Below, piece after piece: positions 22,654 to 32,367 of a stretch of 64,000 nucleotides of DNA. The position numbers and the translations under genes are program-made. The stretch comes from Zea mays. Its lineage: Eukaryota > Streptophyta > Magnoliopsida > Poales > Poaceae. A model generated the notes under the pieces. The model saw only the letters and a list, made by a program, of their open reading frames with translations, was not told the origin of the DNA and did not search any database. The stretch spans positions 144,919,982-144,983,981 of the forward strand of contig NC_050097.1 in the NCBI RefSeq assembly GCF_902167145.1. The letters are read 5' to 3'. Within the stretch, counting starts at the first letter, position 1; every line of letters begins with the position of its first letter.

Positions 22654-23711
22654 AATTAATGAAGGACATACATGCAGGTCTGTGTGGATCTCACATTGGA
22701 TCTAGACCCTTGCTTGGGAAAGTTTTTCGCCAAGGATTTTATTGGCCAAAGGCAGCTTCGGATGCAGCGGATTTAGTTCAAAAGTGCGAAGGTTGTCAGA
22801 AATGTGCAAGAGATCAAAAACAACCTTCGTCTTTAACTCAATTAATACAACCCACTTGGCCGTTGCAAAGGTGGGGTCTTGATTTGCTAGGACCATTACC
22901 ACCAGCACAGGGGAACTTAAGATATGTGGTGGTGGCAGTGGAATATTTTTCCAAATGGATTGAGGCAAAGCCCTTAGCCACAATAACTTCATTTACTATT
23001 CAAAAGTTTTTCTGGCAAAACATTGTTTGTCGCTTCGAAGTGCCGAAGGCTATTACTGTGGATAATGGGACACAGTTTGATTCTGAAGCCTTCAGAGAAT
23101 TTTTCGATCAAATCGGCGCGAAGATCCATTTCGCATCAGTCCGACACCTAGAGTCAAATGGACGTGTTGAAAGAGCCAATGGGATCATAATGACAGGAAT
23201 AATGAAGTCAATCTTCAATCAGCCCAGGGGAAAGTGGCCAGACGAGTTAATCAAAGTGGTGTGGAGTCATAACACAACCATGTCAAGATCAACAGGCTTT
23301 ACACCCTTTAAACTATTGTTCGGTGACGAAGCAATAACCCCAGAAGAGGCCAAAACAGGGTCAATAAGGACAGTAGCTTCGGCAGAAGGCGAAAACGAAG
23401 CTGATTGCTCTGTAGAAAAAGATGCTATTGAAGGGATCAGACTTCAAGCTGTGGAAAACATCAATAAATATCAAGCTGAAACAATAAAATGGCGTGACAG
23501 AAAGGTTAAGCTGAAGAACATTGAACCAGGACACTTGGTACTTCGAAGAGTAGCCAATCCTGAGACAGTAGGCAAACTACAGCTGAAGTGGGAAGGCCCC
23601 TTTTTAGTAGTATCTTCGTCAAGACCCGGTTCCTACAGATTGAAGGATATGGACGGCAACGACATTCCTAGATCGTGGAATGCGGATGAGCTTCGGAGAT
23701 ATTATGTTTAG
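22620..23711 (+). CDS. Integrase part of element C pol (frame-shifted from upstream)
   Basis: Continues the polyprotein in a different frame after the break at 22605-22608. It shows the HHCC zinc-binding region (DIHAGLCGSHIGSR, then CEGCQKCARD), the first catalytic D in RWGLDLLGPLP, the second D in VDNGTQF (about 23061) and the E in VERANG (about 23169), giving the D-35-E spacing. The C-terminal part ends with a normal stop at 23711. Apart from the upstream break the domain looks intact. It would insert the element's DNA into chromosomes. No start codon of its own is required, as it is normally part of the polyprotein. Confidence 0.82.
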   Translation: MLKCLSRSEGIELMKDIHAGLCGSHIGSRPLLGKVFRQGFYWPKAASDAADLVQKCEGCQKCARDQKQPSSLTQLIQPTWPLQRWGLDLLGPLPPAQGNLRYVVVAVEYFSKWIEAKPLATITSFTIQKFFWQNIVCRFEVPKAITVDNGTQFDSEAFREFFDQIGAKIHFASVRHLESNGRVERANGIIMTGIMKSIFNQPRGKWPDELIKVVWSHNTTMSRSTGFTPFKLLFGDEAITPEEAKTGSIRTVASAEGENEADCSVEKDAIEGIRLQAVENINKYQAETIKWRDRKVKLKNIEPGHLVLRRVANPETVGKLQLKWEGPFLVVSSSRPGSYRLKDMDGNDIPRSWNADELRRYYV

Positions 23712-24554
23712 TTTGATGTAATTTTTTATATTCTTTTTTGTGGCACCCTTTTCCTTTCCAAAGGGGGAGAAAGGTTTTTAATGGGGCCACAACATGTAAT
23801 TTTCCTTGTTTCAATTCTATGAGAATGATATCCCCCAAAAATGTAAATGTAAACGCAAAGGAAAGAAGAAAAGGAAACAGGGAGAAGCTCAAAAGTCGTT
23901 CCTAAGGGAATGCAGAGCCTACAGCGAAAAATAAACGCTGATTCCGCTGAAAGTAAAAGGCGAAGAAGCTCCTAAGGGAGGCTTACAGCGAAAAATAAAC
24001 GCTGATTCCGCTGAAAGTAAAAGGCGAAGAAGCTCCCAAGGGAGGCTTACAGCGAAAAGTCAACGCTGATACACCGAAAAGTAAACGGTGAAGCCGAAAA
24101 GTAAAATGACAAAAAGATTTGTATCATTCTTGAGGGGATGAAGGGCTGTGCTTATGGTTTTTGAACATGTGTCTCAAATATTCATTTGCACGGTACATGT
24201 CATCATGTCATTTGCATTCATAAACATTCATTTAGACATATATAGAATCTTCATCATACTACACAAAAAAGACAAGTGCTTTAGAAATGAGGAAAAGCTT
24301 CGAAGGAAAAATTTTTTATGCTTCGTTGTGTATGAAAAGAAGGGAAGGTGTTTTTCGCCTTCGGCTCAAAAGAGAAGTTTCGTCCACAGCAAAGCAGACC
24401 GTATGCGGATAAGGGAGACAGAATATATTACAAGGTATGAACAAATTTACATAAGTTGTTCCATAGTTATATTACAAGAGTTTCTCCAGAATTTTTGCAG
24501 GAAAGCATATTGTAAGCAAATATAAGCTTCAACCTAGGTTTCGTCTTCAGCTTC
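23712..24554 (+). other. Spacer of element C between pol and the antisense gene, with a 64-bp tandem repeat
   Basis: Three units with the marker ACAGCGAAAA at 23921, 23985 and 24049 (period 64; also TAAGGGAGGCTT and GCTGAAAGTAAAAGGCG) fill about 23897-24100. A purine-rich run AAGGGGGAGAAAGG (about 23760) precedes them. The ORF at 24148-24525 has no domain and I do not regard it as a gene. Element D has a different tandem array in the same structural place. Confidence 0.72.
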
Positions 24555-27500
24555 GTCATTCTTCAGCTTCGTCATCCTGTGTGTACCAAACAGCGGAATA
24601 AGAAAGGTGCAAATTTCAAAAGGAGAAGGTAAAAGTAACAAACATAAGTTTCTTACCGGCTTCAGATGGCTTCGAGCATCGTCACCTGCCATTTTTCGCC
24701 CGCCACTTACCCAGATCTGGGTCATGAATCTATTTCCAATGCTTCGGGCTAGGCTTGGGATATCTATCAGATCTGATGCTGACAAGCTGAAGTTTGGTCT
24801 GTTTACAATATTCCCATGCGTGCAGCCAGCCTTCAGAAAAGCAGTAGCTGTGCCCCTAGAAGCTACCAGAGCACAGAAGTCGGCGTGTCCACCAATAACT
24901 TCATCAAGGGCATCAACTTCGCCTTCAATATATTCTAATGTGCTGGGCAGATTTTCAGCTGAAGGTGTAAATTTCGTAGAGCTGGCTCCAACAGAATGAA
25001 ACACATCCTTCAGCCGCTGCACGCATCGGTTGCCGAAGCTCAAGCATTTCTCTTGAAGTTCTTTAAAGGACTTCTGCAAACTTGAATTTTTATCCATCTC
25101 GGTTTTCAGGCTTGCTTCAAGATATTTCTTTTCTTGCTCAAAATTTTCTGACTGTTGGAGCAATTCATTTTTTAACTTGTCATTCTCAGTTTGGACTTCA
25201 GCCAAAGAACCCTCCATGGTTTGGATAACAAAATCTTTCTTTTCTAATGCACCTTCGTGCTCTTTAACCATGATTTCTAGGTCCTGGATGGTGAAGTCTT
25301 TCTTTTTCAGATTGGCTTCGTAATTTTCAACCTTTTCAGCTAAATCTTGGATAACGACTTTATTCTTCTCTTCTTCGAGATCTTGTTGCATTTTCAGAAC
25401 CTTGCTTAATAATATGCTCTGTCGAAACGATCTTCGTTAGAACACGACCAAAAAGGTAATAATAATAGTAATACAATAACAAAAAATATTTGTTACCTTG
25501 AAGTTAGCATAAAGCAAGCTTCCGGCGATATGGTGTCGTTGATAACGGTAGAGGTCCGCTTCTAGCTTCGGCAAGCCAATATTTTTGCAGAGAGTTCTAA
25601 CAATTTTAGCTTCGCTGCGGTTTCGAAGGCACCTCAGTTTTCCTTCGTTAACACCGCCGAACGGTGTAGCCCCTAGCTTATATCCGCAGGCTATAGCACA
25701 TTTTTTAAGCTCTGCTTTTTCAGCGTCTGTCAGTCCTTGCCCAAGTAAATCTTGAAATTCAAAACCTTCTTCCTCCAAAATGTCCTCAGCTTGTTCCTTC
25801 CCCTTTTCAGTAGCCGTGCTTGCCGCAGCCACAACAGATTCCTCCTCAGTCATTTTTAGGAGTATGTTATCGATAACTTCAAGTGTCTCTTCTAAGTTTG
25901 GATCTTCTGTGGCCCCGATTTCAGCCTCGGCAGCTTCGGCTGCGCCAGTATCAGCTTCGAAAATTTCCGCTCTGGTGGCTTCGGCTGCGGCGCCTTCAGT
26001 TTCGGCAGTTTGATCAATGGCAATTTTTGATGCTGGTATTGGAGACGGTGTCCCATGAATTACATCTGCTATTTGAATAATCCTTCGTTTTTTCGGCAGT
26101 GCAGGACCCTCGTCTGTCGAAGCTGCCTTGTCCTTCTGAAAAAACTTTGTCAGTTCCAGCGCCAGCGGACTTAGCCTGATAGGCAAGGGTTCAGTCATTA
26201 CCTTCATAATCTCTTCTACTTCAATAGCAGAAGGAGTAGCAGGAGTATCTTCTTCTCGAACCAGCGTTTCCGGCTCTAGAGATGCACTTTTTCTCTTTCT
26301 TGTAGTGGCCACCTTCGGCTCAGGGTTTAACTCTTCAGGACCAAGTTTTTCAGAATCTTTCTTTTTCTTTTTAGCTACCTTGGCGACTTCTTCGTCAGTA
26401 GCGCTGGCAATTCTTTTTCGCTTCGGGCCTCCAGCATCTCCGCTCAGTCGACCATAATCAGCATATTCAAATCCTATAGCATCAAGCACCCTGTTCAGCC
26501 TTCGCTTCGGCCGAGTGCCGAAGGCTGCTGTCATCAGTTGGTCCTCTTTTTTGGAGTAATTTCCAAGAATTTCATTACTCATTATTTCAATTGTATCAAG
26601 CCATTCTTGGCAGGGTGCTTTAAAATATTTCTTAAACTTATAATAATAGGGCAGTCGGACGAGTTCCCCCTCTTTCTTTTCTCCTTTAAGCTTCGGCATA
26701 GTCCACTCTTTCATAGTTGGAAATACCCTGAAGGCCAGAAATTATTGCACTAAATCTCTAGTGCCAATATGTTCTGCAATAATTTTGAACTCACCCAGTG
26801 CAGCCCAGGTTGGACCTTCTACTGCCATTTTGCATCGGGGTCTTGTTTCTCCGAAGATCAGTTCAAGAGGGCTCTGAACCAGCTTCTCTTTGTCTTCGTC
26901 AACTTTGACATAAAACCATTCTGATTTCCAGCCTGCCGGCCATTTGCTTCGGTAGCTGATCACAGGAAACTTTGTGGTTTTCCGATAGGCAAAATTATAG
27001 CAACCAAAATTTTCATGCAATCCATCTTTTCTGGCCTTAGTCTGGTAATGCAGCTCATGAACTCGACAGAAGCTGTCGGCAAACGGCTCCACCGCCTGGC
27101 TTCGGAGAGCCCAGATGTAAACGCTGAGCCTGACAATGGCGTTAGGAGTCAGTTGGTGAAAATAGATACCAAACCTTTGCAGCACATCAGAGATTATTCT
27201 ATTTAAGGGGAATCTCAACCCAGCTTTTAGAAAACTCTTGAAAATAACTATTTCATCCTTTTCTGGCTTCGGAGTAGTTTCATCTCCCCCGAAGCGAAGT
27301 AGCTTCTTCTCATTTTCACTGAAATAGCCCGACTTCACCATTTTGGAAAAATCAGCCTTGGAGATAGTCGACTTTCCGAAGTCCAAATGGCTGGGCTTGC
27401 TCGGTACGGCTATATGGTAATCATCATCGGAACCAGCTTCCTCAATATCCCCTTCCTCCGCTTCGGCAACAGTCTGTTCTGTCTCGGCAGTGGGGATTCC

Positions 27501-27614
27501 TTCCGAGGTCACCAATCCGGATCGTTGCATTGCTTCGGAGATAGGAACAGTCTCCGCTCCTTCGGCTTCGCCTCCCTCACGCTCAACTCTAGCGGTAGAG
27601 CGCACTCTGGCCAT
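24555..27614 (-). pseudogene. Antisense gene of element C (PF04195-like domain plus coiled coil), three exons, one internal stop
   Basis: Exon 1 27614-25497, intron 25496-25419, exon 2 25418-24657, intron 24656-24576, short exon 3 24575-24555 ending in a stop. All introns have GT..AG ends and both fall in phase 0. Exon 1 carries the same domain as B's gene (FLKAGLRFPL, HQLTPNAIVRLS, EWFYVK, IGTRDLVQ, NRVLDAIGF), then E/A/K-rich low-complexity sequence. Exon 2 has about 100 residues of strongly predicted coiled coil, then a globular tail. An in-frame TAA near 26739-26741 interrupts exon 1 where B's copy has glutamate. The gene is opposite in direction to gag-pol and has its own TATA box. Function is unknown; DNA- or RNA-binding or a structural role is only a guess. 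Confidence 0.78.
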
Positions 27615-27810
27615 TTAATTCTGAATTCCTTGAAAGATTTCTTGGAAACTAAATAACTTCTTCTCCCGAAGTTCTTCTTCTGACGAAGTAGGCTCTAAAC
27701 TGGAGCTTCGTCTGACTGCAAGAATCAAGCTTCGGCTATGGTTAAAAATTTTGGCAGCAAAACAGTGCAATAGCAATGAATGCTGTGGTAACTCCATACC
27801 TACCCGTCTG

Positions 27811-27818
27811 TTTATATA
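27811..27818 (-). promoter_or_regulatory. TATA box for the antisense gene of element C
   Basis: TATATAAA on the minus strand, about 200 bases upstream of the ATG at 27614. Position relative to the gene and LTR parallels that in element B. Confidence 0.58.
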
Positions 27819-28074
27819 GTGCTGCAGGTAAGAAGGTGAATCGTCAGGATTTTTACACCAGGCAAACAGCTGCTCGCACCCGCTGCGCGGTGGGCCGCAA
27901 AGACCAAATAGTAAACCTGCAGGGTGGGACCGCTACGCGTTCGGAAACTGTATCGTTTCTCGACAACGAGCTCAGGGAAGGTGTTTTTCGGACCTTCGGC
28001 TTCCTGAAGCCTAAGAGACTTTTTCACGGATCAAGCTCGTTACGAAAAACGATCTAGCACCGCGAAGGGGCTAC
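27819..28074 (+). other. Upstream region of the antisense gene and polypurine tract of element C
   Basis: Non-coding. It ends in GCGAAGGGGCTAC (28062-28074), the purine tract directly before the LTR start. The block TCAGGGAAGGTGTTTTTCGGACCTTCGG (quoted in part: GGTGTTTTTCGGACCTTCGG) near 27976 has a counterpart in element B near 2480, supporting common descent. Confidence 0.65.
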
Positions 28075-28673
28075 TGTTGGGACCATGCTTCGTCGCCGAA
28101 GGTCCTGCAGAAAGAGACAGCTTCGACTGAAGCTGCTCGTACGTGACGCCGAAGGCACCATTCATGAAGCTTCGGTATTACAACATATCCGAAGATGAAG
28201 GGTCGAACCGACATAAAGATAGAATGACCTTTTAGTCCATAAAGGTCTGAGTCAATGTTGTAAACTTTTATGAGGGGCATGATTGTAATTCTTCACAGGC
28301 TGCGTCCTATGCCTATAAATAGTGAACAGTATTCCTTTACTGTTCACGCTTTTCTGTAATTGCAATTGCATCACTCGGGAATCATTCTTTGCCAAGGCAG
28401 AGGTATAAATGTATCTAATATTTGAATGCAACAAGTTTATTTAATATGAAAATAATGTTGTTTACTTATAATTTACTTGTCTTTAAGGCTTCATATCTCG
28501 CATTATTTAATCCTTGAGAGTTCAATTACGAAGATTCAACCTTCGTAATTGTATCAAAACAACCTTCGTCCGAAGTTCACTAAACCCTTGAGGGAATAGT
28601 GCTTCGGCGGGCGAAGGGCATTAACATTTAACATTCTATGTTGTCTTGTTCTTAATTCATAGCATTTGAGAAC
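28075..28673 (+). repeat. 3' LTR of element C, main part
   Basis: TGTTGGGACC... to GCATTTGAGAAC, nine substitutions by eye from the 5' LTR. Interrupted by element E; the last five bases AGAAC are E's target duplication. Confidence 0.9.
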
Positions 28674-29922
28674 TGAAAGGGAAATGTGCCCTTGGGCCAT
28701 TTCTAAGTATTTTGGTGATTTAGTGCCCAACACGAGTGCCTAAGTGTAAAATGGTGGACAAAGTACAAATCAAGGATAAAGGTATGTTTCTCAGACTTAG
28801 TACATTGTTTTAGAGACTAATGTATTGTGTCTAAGTGCTGGAAACAGGAAAAATCGAATTGGAAATGAGATGGCTTTGTTCAGCCAAAGTCTGCTGAGTC
28901 TGGGAGCACCGGACTGTCCGGTGGTGCACCGGACAGTGTCCGGTGCGCCAGGCTGGCTCGAGTGAACTGGCCGCTCTCGGGAATCCACCGGCGACGTACG
29001 GCTATAATTCACCGGACTGTCCGGTGTGCACTGGACTGTCTGGTGTGCCAACGGTCGGCCGGGCCAACGGTCGGCCGCGCGATCTGCGCGGGACACGTGG
29101 CCGAGCCAACGGCTAGAAGGGGGCACCGGACTGTCCGGTGTGCACCGGACATGTCCGGTGCGCCAACGGCTCTCTGGCTGCCAACGGTCGGCTGCGCCAG
29201 TTATGGAAAGAAATCGGGCACCGGACAGTGTCCGGTGTGCACCGGACTGTCCGGTGCGCCAGTCGACAGAAGGCAAGATCAGCCTTCCTAGATTGCTCTC
29301 AACGGCTCCTAGCTGCCTTGGGGCTATAAAAGGGACCCCTAGGCGCATGGAGGAGCACACCAAGCATTCCTACAACATTCCTAAGCACCAAGACATCGAT
29401 TCCGCGCCTTTGATTCTTTGCGATAGCAATTAGAGCTCTAGTTGAGTGGTGAACTCTTTGAGTTGTGTTGAGAGCTCTCCTTGCGACTTGTGTGCGTGGT
29501 GTTGCTGTGATTTCTTGTCTTGAGTGCGTTGCTAATCCCTCCCTTGCTCTGTGTTTCTTTGAGATCTTAAAGTGTAAGGGCGAGAGGCTCCAAGTTGTGG
29601 AGATTCCTCGCAAACGGGATTGAGTAAAAGCAAGCAAAACACCGTGGTATTCAAGTGGGTCTTTGGACCGCTTGAGAGGGGTTGATTGGAACCCTCGTCC
29701 GTTGGGATGCCACAACGTGGAGTAGGCAAGCGTTGGTCTTGGCCGAACCACGGGATAACCACCGTGCCATCTCTGTGATTGATCCTTGTTGGTTATTGTG
29801 TTTTGTTGAGGATTCCTCTCTAGCCACTTGGCAATTATTGTGCTAACAATTAACCAAGTTTTGTGGCTTAAGTTTTCAAGTTTCACAGGATCACCTATTC
29901 ACCCCCCCTCTAGGTGCTCTGA
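28674..29922 (+). repeat. 5' LTR of element E
   Basis: 1249 bp; TATA box CTATAAAAGG at 29324-29333. The last dinucleotide is GA rather than the canonical CA, a point change. Long antisense ORFs across the LTR arise from the repeats and are not genes. Confidence 0.92.
28907..29263. promoter_or_regulatory. Cluster of CACCGGACTGTCCGGTG palindromes in 5' LTR of E
   Basis: Eight exact or near copies of the palindrome (some with AC or A inserted at the centre) lie upstream of the TATA box, mixed with CCAACGGTCGGC repeats. Palindrome clusters in this position are a known trait of Sirevirus LTRs and are thought to be regulatory; the binding factor is not known to me. Confidence 0.82.
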
Positions 29923-29924
29923 AT

Positions 29925-29937
29925 TGGTATCAGAGCC
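29925..29937 (+). promoter_or_regulatory. Primer-binding site of element E (initiator tRNA-Met)
   Basis: TTGGTATCAGAGCC two bases after the LTR end; the full 13-base match is better than in A and N. Confidence 0.9.
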
Positions 29938-29971
29938 GTTCTCTTCACAAAGGGACTAACCGCCCGAAGAG

Positions 29972-32360
29972 ATGGATCCTAAGGGGAAGGGTATCGTGAT
30001 CAACGATAAAGAGAAGGAATCTTTCGTCAAGGAGCCAAAGGATGACAAGCCTACCGACTCGGGCTCGGGTCATAGACGAAAAGATGGGAAGAAGAAGAAG
30101 ACAAGGCGCATTAAGGAGATCGTCTACTACGACGACAGTGATGAGTCCACTTCTTCCCACAAGGAAAACGACAACAACGACTACGACAAACGAAAGACGG
30201 TTAACTCGAACTTTTCTTTCGATTATTCGCGTATTCCTCAAAGTGCAAATGCTCATTTATTATCTATTCCACTTGGTAAACCTCCTCATTTTGATGGAGA
30301 GGACTACGGATTTTGGAGTCACAAAATGCGTAGTCACTTGTTCTCTCTTCATCCTAGTATATGGGAGATTGTAGAGAGTGGAATGCACTTTGATAGTTCG
30401 GATAGTCCCATGTTCATTAATAAACAAATTCATAAGAATGCACAAGCTACTACTGTTCTTCTAGCTTCATTGTGCAGGGATGAATACCACAAAGTGAGCG
30501 GCTTGGATAACGCCAAGCAGATCTGGGACACCCTCAAGATTTCTCATGAGGGGAACGACGTCACCTTGCTCACCAAGATGGAGTTGGTGGAGGGCGAGCT
30601 TGGACGGTTCGCGATGCTAAGGGGCGAGGAGCCGACACAAACATACAACCGGCTCAAGACCCTTATCATCAAAATAAGGAGCTACGGAAGCACGCGATGG
30701 ACGGACCACGACGTCGTCCGACTAATGCTAAGGTCCTTTACCGTTCTTGATCCTCATTTGGTGAATAATATTCGTGAGAATCCTAGGTACACCAAAATGT
30801 CGCCCGAAGAAGTCCTTGGAAAATTCGTTAGCGGGCGGATGATGATCAAGGAGGCTAGGTACGTGGACGACGCCTTGAATGGTCCGATCAACGAGCCGCA
30901 ACCCCTTGCTCTCAAGGCAACAAGAAGCAAGGAGGCGCTACCTAGTAAGGTGGCACAAATTGAGGCGGCCGGACTTAATGATGAAGAGATGGCCCTCATC
31001 ATCAAAAGATTCAAGACGGCGCTTAAAGGTCGCAAGGGACAGCCAAGCAAGACCAAAGCCAAGGGAAAGCGCTCATGCTTCAAATGCGGTAAGCTTGGTC
31101 ATTTTATTGCTAACTGTCCCGACAATGATAGTGATCAAGACCAAGGGAACAAGAGAGAGAAGAAGAAGAATTATAAGAAGGCAAAGGGCGAGGCTCATCT
31201 TGGCAAGGAGTGGGATTCGGACTGCTCCTCGTCCGACTCCGACAATGAAGGACTCGCTGCCACCGCCTTCAACAAGTCATCCCTCTTCCCCAACGAGCGT
31301 CACACATGCCTTATGGCTAGGGAGAAGAAGGTATGTACTCGAGACTCTACTTATGCTTCTTCAAGTGAAGACGAATCTAGTGATGAGGAAATAGATTACT
31401 CTAGCTTGTTCAAGGGATTGGATAGAAATAAAATTGATAAAATCAATGAATTGATTGATGCCTTGAATGAAAAGGATAGGCTGTTAGAAAAGCAAGAGGA
31501 TTTGTTGTATGATGAACATGACAAATTTGTAGAGGCACAAAAATCCTATGCTTTAGAAGTTAAAAGAAATGAAATGCTTTCTTGTGAACTATCTACGTGT
31601 CATGAAACCATTTCTACTTTACAAAGTGTTAACAATGATTTAAATGCTAAATTAGAAGTAGCAAATAAATCTAATTCTTGTGTAGAACTTGTTATGATTT
31701 GCACTAGGTGTAAGGATTTTTGATATTGATGCCTGTAATGGACACCTAGTTTCAATTTCGAGATTAAATGATGAAGTAGCTAGTCTTAATACCCAACTTA
31801 AGACTAGCAAAAGTGATTTCGATAAGCTAAAATTTGCAAGGGATGCCTACACGATTGGTAGACACCCCTCAATTAAGGATGGACTTGGCTTCAAGAGGGA
31901 AGCCAAGGACTTAACAAGCCATAAGGCTCCCATCTCCGCCAAGGAGAAAGGGAAGGCCCCTATGGCAAGTAGTACTAAAAAGAATCATGCTTTTATGTAC
32001 AATGATAGAAGACAGTCTCATAGGAGTTGTAATGCGTTTGATTCACATGCCTATGATTCTTATGCTATGTATGCTTCCAGTTCTTCCTATATGCATGGTA
32101 GAGATATGCCTAGGAAAAATATTCATCATGTGCCTAGAAAGAATATTGTTCATGATCCTAGGAAAGTTATGAATGGACCCTCTACAATTTATCATGCTTT
32201 AAGTGTTTCCTTTGCTATTTGTAGAAAGGATAGGAAGATAGTTGCTAGGAAGTTAGGGGCAAAATGCAAGGGTGATAAAACTTGCATTTGGGTCCCTAAG
32301 ACAATTTTGACTAACCTTATAGGACCCAACAAGAGTTGGGTACCTAAGACCCAAGCCTAA
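29972..32360 (+). pseudogene. gag of element E (one frameshift)
   Basis: ATG at 29972 follows the primer site by 34 bases. The first part (583 codons) has the Copia-type gag domain (GKPPHFDGEDYGFW; ALLASLCRDEYHKV-like region), a CCHC zinc knuckle CFKCGKLGHFIANC near residue 370, an acidic serine-rich stretch and a C-terminal coiled coil (ELIDALNEKDRLLEKQEDLL). A five-T run at 31717-31721, apparently one base too long, shifts the frame and ends the ORF at 31723. The expected C-terminal part (LGFKREAKDL, NGPSTIYHALSVSF) resumes in another frame and stops at 32360. Gag would form the particle around element RNA. The frameshift makes this copy's Gag truncated; the rest of the element looks sound. 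Confidence 0.86.
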
Positions 32361-32367
32361 ATTTGCC

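Noticed and set aside
19915..22992. Minus-strand ORFs across C's pol
   Set aside because: Shadows of the coding strand; the plus frame has all catalytic motifs.
24148..24525. 125-residue plus-strand ORF downstream of C's pol as an env-like gene
   Set aside because: No signal peptide, membrane segment or similarity pattern is convincing; the region is the 3' spacer next to a tandem array.
28797..29363. 188-residue minus-strand ORF in E's LTR (also 36487-37053) and overlapping plus-strand ORFs
   Set aside because: Produced by the GC-rich palindromes, which are open on both strands. They occur in LTR control DNA, not a gene.
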